Positions 44,929-48,837 of a stretch of 48,837 bases of DNA are shown here, piece after piece. Numbering within the stretch: position 1 is the first letter of the stretch; the number at the start of each line of letters is the position of its first letter. Origin of the DNA: CAIUVD01 sp044338255 (GTDB lineage: Bacteria; Planctomycetota; UBA11346); assembly GCA_044338255.1 (NCBI GenBank), contig JBIILZ010000016.1, positions 1-48,837 on the forward strand, read 5' to 3'. Below the pieces are notes generated by a model. The model was not told the DNA's origin. It saw only the letters and a program-made list of their open reading frames with translations, and did no database searches. A program made the position numbers and the translations under genes.

Positions 44929-45183
44929 CGCTGGCGACGGGGCCACGGACTTGAGCACGCCGGCAACCAAGGTCGCCGGCGTGCTCAACGCCTCGTCATC
45001 GACTTCCAACGACGAGGTAAGTTCCAAAGCCCGCTCGATATCGAGGAGCACGCGCATCAGGCCATGGCTGTCCAAGCCCAGCTGATCGAGGCCCTCGTCG
45101 CGACGTCGCGCGAGTTCTTCACCAGCCATGCGCAGTTGCCCGGCGAGAACGCTCATGACCACTTCCAAAACGTTCTTGGGCAT
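44923..45183 (-). CDS. Acyl carrier protein
   Basis: The 86-residue four-helix protein has the phosphopantetheine site LGLDSHGLMRVLLDIE with Ser39; the residue after the Ser is His instead of the usual Leu. The helix DIERALEL and the ending that resembles a type II ACP support the call. It would carry the growing chain for the ketosynthase pair. Its stop overlaps the start of the acyltransferase remnant, and it diverges from the AMP-ligase across a repeat-filled gap. Confidence 0.87.
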   Translation of the reverse strand: MPKNVLEVVMSVLAGQLRMAGEELARRRDEGLDQLGLDSHGLMRVLLDIERALELTSSLEVDDEALSTPATLVAGVLKSVAPSPAT

Positions 45184-45214
45184 AGGTCGCAGTTTTTCGG
45201 GTCGCTGCGGGTGG

Positions 45215-45298
45215 CAACGTACCTTTCACAACGTTTCTTAAGCAACGTTTCTTAAGCAACGTGCCTTAAGCAACGTGCCTTGCACAACGCGCCTTTAG
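45215..45298. repeat. 14-bp tandem array, six units, in a divergent promoter region
   Basis: Six adjacent 14-bp units, consensus CAACGTTTCTTAAG, fill most of the 161-bp gap between the ACP (-) and AMP-ligase (+) genes. The central units contain AACGTT and CTTAAG palindromes. Units drift toward both ends. The position would let it act on both promoters. Confidence 0.93.
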
Positions 45299-45344
45299 CG
45301 CTCGCCCCTTGGCGGGTTTGGCCATACCGCCATCATCGTCGGCA

Positions 45345-46919
45345 ATGTCCGGCATCGATTGGCGCAGTGGCCCTGAACTTGATCCTGCCCGCCCGCGCAT
45401 CCTCGCTGATCTGTGTGCGGCGGCGCAAGCCCGGGCGGCGGGCGCGATCGTGATCCGCGATGGGCAAAACACCGCCACCTGGGAGCAACTGCTGGCGGGC
45501 AGCGCGCGCCTCGCCCATCACTGGCGCGACCGCGTCGCCGCCGGTCAGCGCGTGGTCATCATCGGCGCCAACAGCCTCGGGCATCTGCTCGCCGAACTCG
45601 CCTGCTGGCGCTTGGCGGCACAGGCCGCACCGCTGTACGCGGAACAAGGCCCGGCCCGTCTCCGCGGCGCCCTCGAGCGCCTGCGGCCGGTGTTGGTGGT
45701 GACCACCGCCGCTATCGCATCAGCTATTCCGCACGGCGATGCCTGGTGCGATATCGATCAGCTACCAACTCTGGCTAGCGCCGGTCCTGAACTGCCCTGG
45801 CGGGCGGCCACGCCCGACACCCCGTGCCTCATCCTCCATACCAGCGGCAGCAGCGGCGAACCGCGCGGCGTGGTCCTCACCCACGACAACCTTTGCAGCC
45901 AACAGGCGGCCTTCGCCGCCATCTGGCCGGAGGTCGGCCCGGGTGATCGGCTGGCGGCCTACCTGCCCTGGCATCATAGCTTCGGAGGCTTGGCCGAACG
46001 CCTATGGGGACTCTGCCGCGGCCTTGAGCTGACCATCGTCCCCGGTGGCGGGCGCCATCGCGAAACCTTGCTCGCCACGATCCGTGCCGTCCAGCCGACG
46101 CTGCTGATGAGCGTGCCGAAGCTGCACCGCACCCTGACCCAGGCGGGCGTGCTGACGCCGGCGAACCTGCGCTGGGTGTTCACCGCCGGCGCGACCTTGG
46201 GGCTCGACGAAGAACGCTGGTACGCCGAGCATGGCGTGCCGGTGTACGAGGGTTGGGGCCTCACCGAAACCAGTCCCAGCGCGGTGATCACCCCGCCCGG
46301 TAGCCGACGGGTGGCGGGCGTCGTCGGTACGCCGATTCCCGGCGTCGCCGTGGGCGTCGATGGTGAAGGCCGGATCTTCGTCGCCGGACCGGGGGTGATG
46401 CAGGCCTATGCTGATTCGCCGCAGTTGACCGCGACCATACGCCACCCCCACCCCCGCTTTGGCTGGATGCTGGACTCCGGCGATCTGGGGGCGTGGACCG
46501 CCGACGGACTACGCCTCATCGGTCGCGCCGATCAGGTGGTGAAGCTTGCCAATGGCGAGAAGGTCGCGCTGGCGTACATCGTCGAGCGCCTCGAATGCGG
46601 CCCGATCCGCCACGCCGTGGTGATGCTCCACAACGAGGCCCTGGTGGCCCTTGTCCACGCCTCCGAGGAGCACTCCGACGCGGCGCTGCTGGCGGTCCTC
46701 ACGGAGGTCCAGGCGCAGGCCGAGGCTTCCTTCATGCGATTGCAGACGGTCTATCGCCTGACCCAGCCGGTGAGCTGCGAAAATGGGCTGCTAACGCCGG
46801 CGCACAAGGTCGCTCGCCGTGAGTGGATCGCGGCTTTCGCGGCTCACGCGGCTCACGCGGCTCACGCGGATAAAGGCCCCGGCGACGCGCAGCGCTTCCG
46901 TTGCCTGGTCGGGCCATGA
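45345..46919 (+). CDS. AMP-dependent acyl-CoA/ACP ligase
   Basis: The 524-residue adenylate-forming enzyme has the A3 core TSGSSGEPRG (166-175), YLPWHHSFGG, the A5 motif YEGWGLTETSPSAV, DSGDLGAW, and a C-terminal Lys in LTPAHKVAR. It activates a carboxylic acid as an adenylate and passes it to CoA or the nearby ACP, a starter-loading role in aryl-polyene systems. A 9-bp repeat adds AHAAHAAHA near the C-terminus. Its stop overlaps the acyltransferase start (ATGA). Confidence 0.92.
   Translation: MSGIDWRSGPELDPARPRILADLCAAAQARAAGAIVIRDGQNTATWEQLLAGSARLAHHWRDRVAAGQRVVIIGANSLGHLLAELACWRLAAQAAPLYAEQGPARLRGALERLRPVLVVTTAAIASAIPHGDAWCDIDQLPTLASAGPELPWRAATPDTPCLILHTSGSSGEPRGVVLTHDNLCSQQAAFAAIWPEVGPGDRLAAYLPWHHSFGGLAERLWGLCRGLELTIVPGGGRHRETLLATIRAVQPTLLMSVPKLHRTLTQAGVLTPANLRWVFTAGATLGLDEERWYAEHGVPVYEGWGLTETSPSAVITPPGSRRVAGVVGTPIPGVAVGVDGEGRIFVAGPGVMQAYADSPQLTATIRHPHPRFGWMLDSGDLGAWTADGLRLIGRADQVVKLANGEKVALAYIVERLECGPIRHAVVMLHNEALVALVHASEEHSDAALLAVLTEVQAQAEASFMRLQTVYRLTQPVSCENGLLTPAHKVARREWIAAFAAHAAHAAHADKGPGDAQRFRCLVGP
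46833..46868. repeat. 9-bp tandem repeat in the AMP-ligase 3' end
   Basis: Three exact GCTCACGCG units and one degenerate unit encode repeated Ala-His-Ala in the C-terminal tail after the catalytic lysine. Confidence 0.9.
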
Positions 46920-47845
46920 CCACCAACGGCCTCGGCCACTGGCGCGGTCGCACCAGCGGCGGAGCCCTGGTGATCGCCTGCGGTGCGCGCTGCATCCGCA
47001 TCCTCGGCCAACCGGGAGTGCTGCTCCTATCCTTGCCGGTCGCGCTGCTGGTGCTGCTCGTCGATGCCAGCGCGCGACGCGAATCAATGCGTTATTTCCG
47101 CCATCTCCGACCGGGCGTGACGGGCGATGTGGCCCTCGGTCTGGCGTGGCGCCACTTTTCGGCCTTCGGCCGCGTCCTCTGCGATCGCATGCTCGCCTAC
47201 AGCGATCCGCAGCGCATGCGCATCGACTTCGATGAGCATGGCGGAGAGCGCCTGCGGCAAGCCGTCGGCGATCCGCGCGGTTGCCTGCTGGTATCGGCGC
47301 ACCTCGGCAATTGGGAGCTCGCCGGACATCTGCTGCAGCGACTGCTGCCCGGCCACGGACCACGCGCACATATCGTCATGATCGAGTCCGAGGACCCGGC
47401 GGTGCGCCGGCTCATCCGCGCGCACATGGGCGATCATCCGCCGACCCTCATTGATCCCCGCGAAGGATTCGTCGCCAGCCTCGCCATCCGCGCCGCTCTC
47501 GCCGCCGGCGACACGGTGTGCATGCTTGCGGATCGGGCGATGCCCGGCCAACCCACGCGCAGCCTGCCCTTCCTCGGACGCACGGCGGCGTTTCCTCTCG
47601 GGCCGTTCCAGCTTGCGGCGCTCACCGGCTGCGTCGTGGTGCCGTGCTTCCTGCTCAAGCGCAGCCGTGACCAATATGCACTGGTCGTGGATCAACCCTG
47701 GCGCATCGCCGCCGACCTGCCGCGCGCGCAACGCCAGGCGGCGATCGCTGAACAACTGCAGCGCTGGGTGGCGCGACTTGAAGCAGTACTGCGCCGGCAT
47801 CCGTTCCAGTGGCATAATTTCTCGAATTTCTGGCGCCCCTCGTGA
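46916..47845 (+). CDS. LpxL/HtrB-like lysophospholipid acyltransferase
   Basis: The 309-residue protein begins with a membrane-facing helix and has the acyl-transfer motif HLGNWE (HX4E, His129 and Glu134). DRAMPGQPTRSLPFLGR, PLGPFQLAALTGC and a C-terminal WHNFSNFW complete the LpxL-like pattern. In aryl-polyene-type loci this protein transfers the finished chain to a lipid or sugar head. It is coupled to the AMP-ligase (ATGA) and overlaps the next short frame (GTGA). Confidence 0.91.
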   Translation: MTTNGLGHWRGRTSGGALVIACGARCIRILGQPGVLLLSLPVALLVLLVDASARRESMRYFRHLRPGVTGDVALGLAWRHFSAFGRVLCDRMLAYSDPQRMRIDFDEHGGERLRQAVGDPRGCLLVSAHLGNWELAGHLLQRLLPGHGPRAHIVMIESEDPAVRRLIRAHMGDHPPTLIDPREGFVASLAIRAALAAGDTVCMLADRAMPGQPTRSLPFLGRTAAFPLGPFQLAALTGCVVVPCFLLKRSRDQYALVVDQPWRIAADLPRAQRQAAIAEQLQRWVARLEAVLRRHPFQWHNFSNFWRPS

Positions 47846-47937
47846 GCCTGCCGGTGAGCCCCGGCCTGCGCGCGTTGGCCCTGGTGGCGGTGATCAGCGG
47901 ACTGCTCTTCCTGCCGCCGAGTCCCGCGCGTCCCTGA
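47842..47937 (+). pseudogene. Signal-peptide-like remnant
   Basis: A GTG start overlapping the acyltransferase stop opens 31 codons that read like a Sec signal peptide (ALALVAVISGLLFL, then Pro/Ala) and then stop. In comparable clusters a LolA-like carrier follows here, so this may be its leader with the body lost. A 6-bp repeat lies directly behind it. Confidence 0.35.
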
Positions 47938-47986
47938 ACCTGGCCCTGGCCCTGACCCTGACCCTGACCCTGGCCCTGGCCCTGAG
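47937..47986. repeat. 6-bp tandem array
   Basis: About eight units of CCCTGG or CCCTGA lie in a row between the signal-peptide remnant and the membrane gene. In the frame of the latter they would read as alternating Leu-Ala/Leu-Thr. Confidence 0.85.
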
Positions 47987-48014
47987 CACCTGCCTGGTGG
48001 TCCAGCTTTCAGCG

Positions 48015-48642
48015 ATGATGCGCGGCGCGCTCGTGGTGGGCCTCGCTGGTGCGCTCGTCGGCCTGATCGTCGTCCTAATCGCTGGCTCGGCCTATAGCCC
48101 GCTGCTAGGCGCCACCCTCGCCTTCGTCGAAGGCCTCGTTCGCAGTCGGCAACGGCACGGCCGACCGACATGGTTCGCTTCCACGTGGCTGCTGGCGGCG
48201 GGTCTATTGCTGCCGTTGGCGGTGACGGTATTTAAGGCCACAAGCCGCCATCACTCCGTCGACCTGCTGCCGGCAATGAGCCTCAGCCTGCTAATTCTCG
48301 GCGCCATCGGCAGTGCCGTGGTCGGCCTCGGTCGTCGTGGCCAGCCAGCGGTCGATGGCTGGACGATCCTCAATTCGCTCAGCAGCTATGCGACCTTCGG
48401 CCTGTGCTGTCTGAGCCTGCTGGTCTTGTCTCGCCAAAGCCTGGGTGCTGCGGGCGCCGCTGCTGGGCTGGGTGGCGCGGGCCTGCGGCATGGTCAGCAC
48501 CGAGGCTGTGGAGGCCGCCGATTTCCGCAGCGGGCGAAGCTTCGCGATCCACTCGATGGCGATCTTTCCCAGTGGTCACCGCGAGGATGACCTCACCCCG
48601 GTGCGCTTCCGGCCGGGCGCCTTCGTCCTCGCCGACACCTAG
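48015..48642 (+). pseudogene. Membrane protein with a frameshift, ended by a MITE
   Basis: From the ATG at 48015 a hydrophobic protein with about five helices (GALVVGLAGALVGLIVVLIAG, then LLLPLAVTVFK and others) can be read to about 48,440, where sequence quality drops. In the next frame (from 48,445) a natural continuation follows: LLGWVARACGMVSTEAVEA and PVRFRPGAFVLADT. Its TAG stop at 48640-48642 is inside the terminal repeat of the MITE-like element, so the original C-terminus is lost. No family recognised. Confidence 0.6.
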
Positions 48643-48808
48643 GAGTCTGTCGGAGATAGGCCGACGAGGATGGCGAAGTGTATCGCTGGGCAGATCCAAG
48701 GCGGAGGAGTGCGCCAAATAGCGGCGCTATTTGGACATTCCGACAACGCCGGAGCTGCCCGGCGAGACCGAGTCAGCCTTGCTGGCCTATCTCCGACAGA
48801 CTCCTAGG
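48638..48808. mobile_element. MITE-like element, copy B (complete)
   Basis: A 171-bp element with perfect 25-bp terminal inverted repeats (48,638-48,662 and 48,784-48,808; outer end CCTAGGAGTCTGTCGG). CTAG at each end suggests a YTAR-type target as used by IS5-like transposases. A 21-nt hairpin (48,714-48,734) lies in the centre. No coding frame. It is in the opposite orientation to copy A. From 48,809 to the window end I see nothing more. Confidence 0.9.
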
Positions 48809-48837
48809 AGATGCCACGAGCGAATCAAGACCCCGTG

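Noticed and set aside
47084..47815. 243-codon open frame opposite the acyltransferase
   Set aside because: Antisense shadow of an LpxL-like gene with its HX4E motif.

Overview
The window is about 49 kb of GC-rich bacterial DNA. The gene content points to a Gram-negative-type cell: several lipoproteins with lipoboxes, an LpoB-like protein, an AsmA/YdbH-type protein, an MMPL exporter and LpxL-like acyltransferases. These sit beside McsA-McsB-ClpC and a YtxJ-type bacilliredoxin. That mix suggests the Planctomycetes-Verrucomicrobia-Lentisphaerae superphylum, but this is inference from content; there is no rRNA gene here and I cannot name a genus.

Positions 1-29,000 are mostly intact housekeeping genes, tightly packed and often joined by 4-bp ATGA or GTGA overlaps. 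In order: the end of a possible transposase; a VapBC toxin-antitoxin pair; an ABC exporter operon (ATPase, permease, anchored protein of unknown function); a DedA membrane protein; an AsmA-like protein coupled to ytxJ and closed by a perfect 45-nt palindrome; an envelope group (LpoB-like lipoprotein, secreted unknown protein, small unknown protein, PQQ-propeller lipoprotein); panB; an operon SpoU methyltransferase-mcsA-mcsB-clpC; two coupled PtsN-like EIIA proteins; an exported pyroglutamyl peptidase; mfd; a hybrid histidine kinase; uppS-purA; and pth-ribB with a degenerate RibA half.

Positions 29,000-48,837 are accessory DNA. The genes resemble an aryl-polyene or related lipid/pigment cluster: ketosynthase, Cys-less ketosynthase partner (chain-length factor type), small lipoprotein, glycosyltransferase-DUF2062 fusion, FAD oxidoreductase/halogenase-like protein, MMPL exporter, acyl carrier protein, AMP-ligase and LpxL-like acyltransferase. 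The cluster looks decayed and rearranged. It holds a truncated acyltransferase, a frameshifted methyltransferase, a ketosynthase cut off before its catalytic histidines, an interrupted condensation-type acyltransferase, and a frameshifted membrane gene. No dehydratase, ketoreductase or ammonia lyase was seen. A formaldehyde dehydrogenase plus a molybdopterin oxidoreductase sit in the middle of it.

Two kinds of repeat mark this half. A MITE-like element of about 170 bp, with 25-bp terminal inverted repeats and CTAG ends, is present as two nearly identical copies in opposite orientation (35,833-36,001 and 48,638-48,808) that bracket 12.6 kb; two remnants lie at 4,864 and 19,095. Many gene boundaries also carry short tandem arrays, each with a different unit length (6, 7, 9, 12, 14, 15 or 20 bp). 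All calls were made by reading the sequence; no database search was run.
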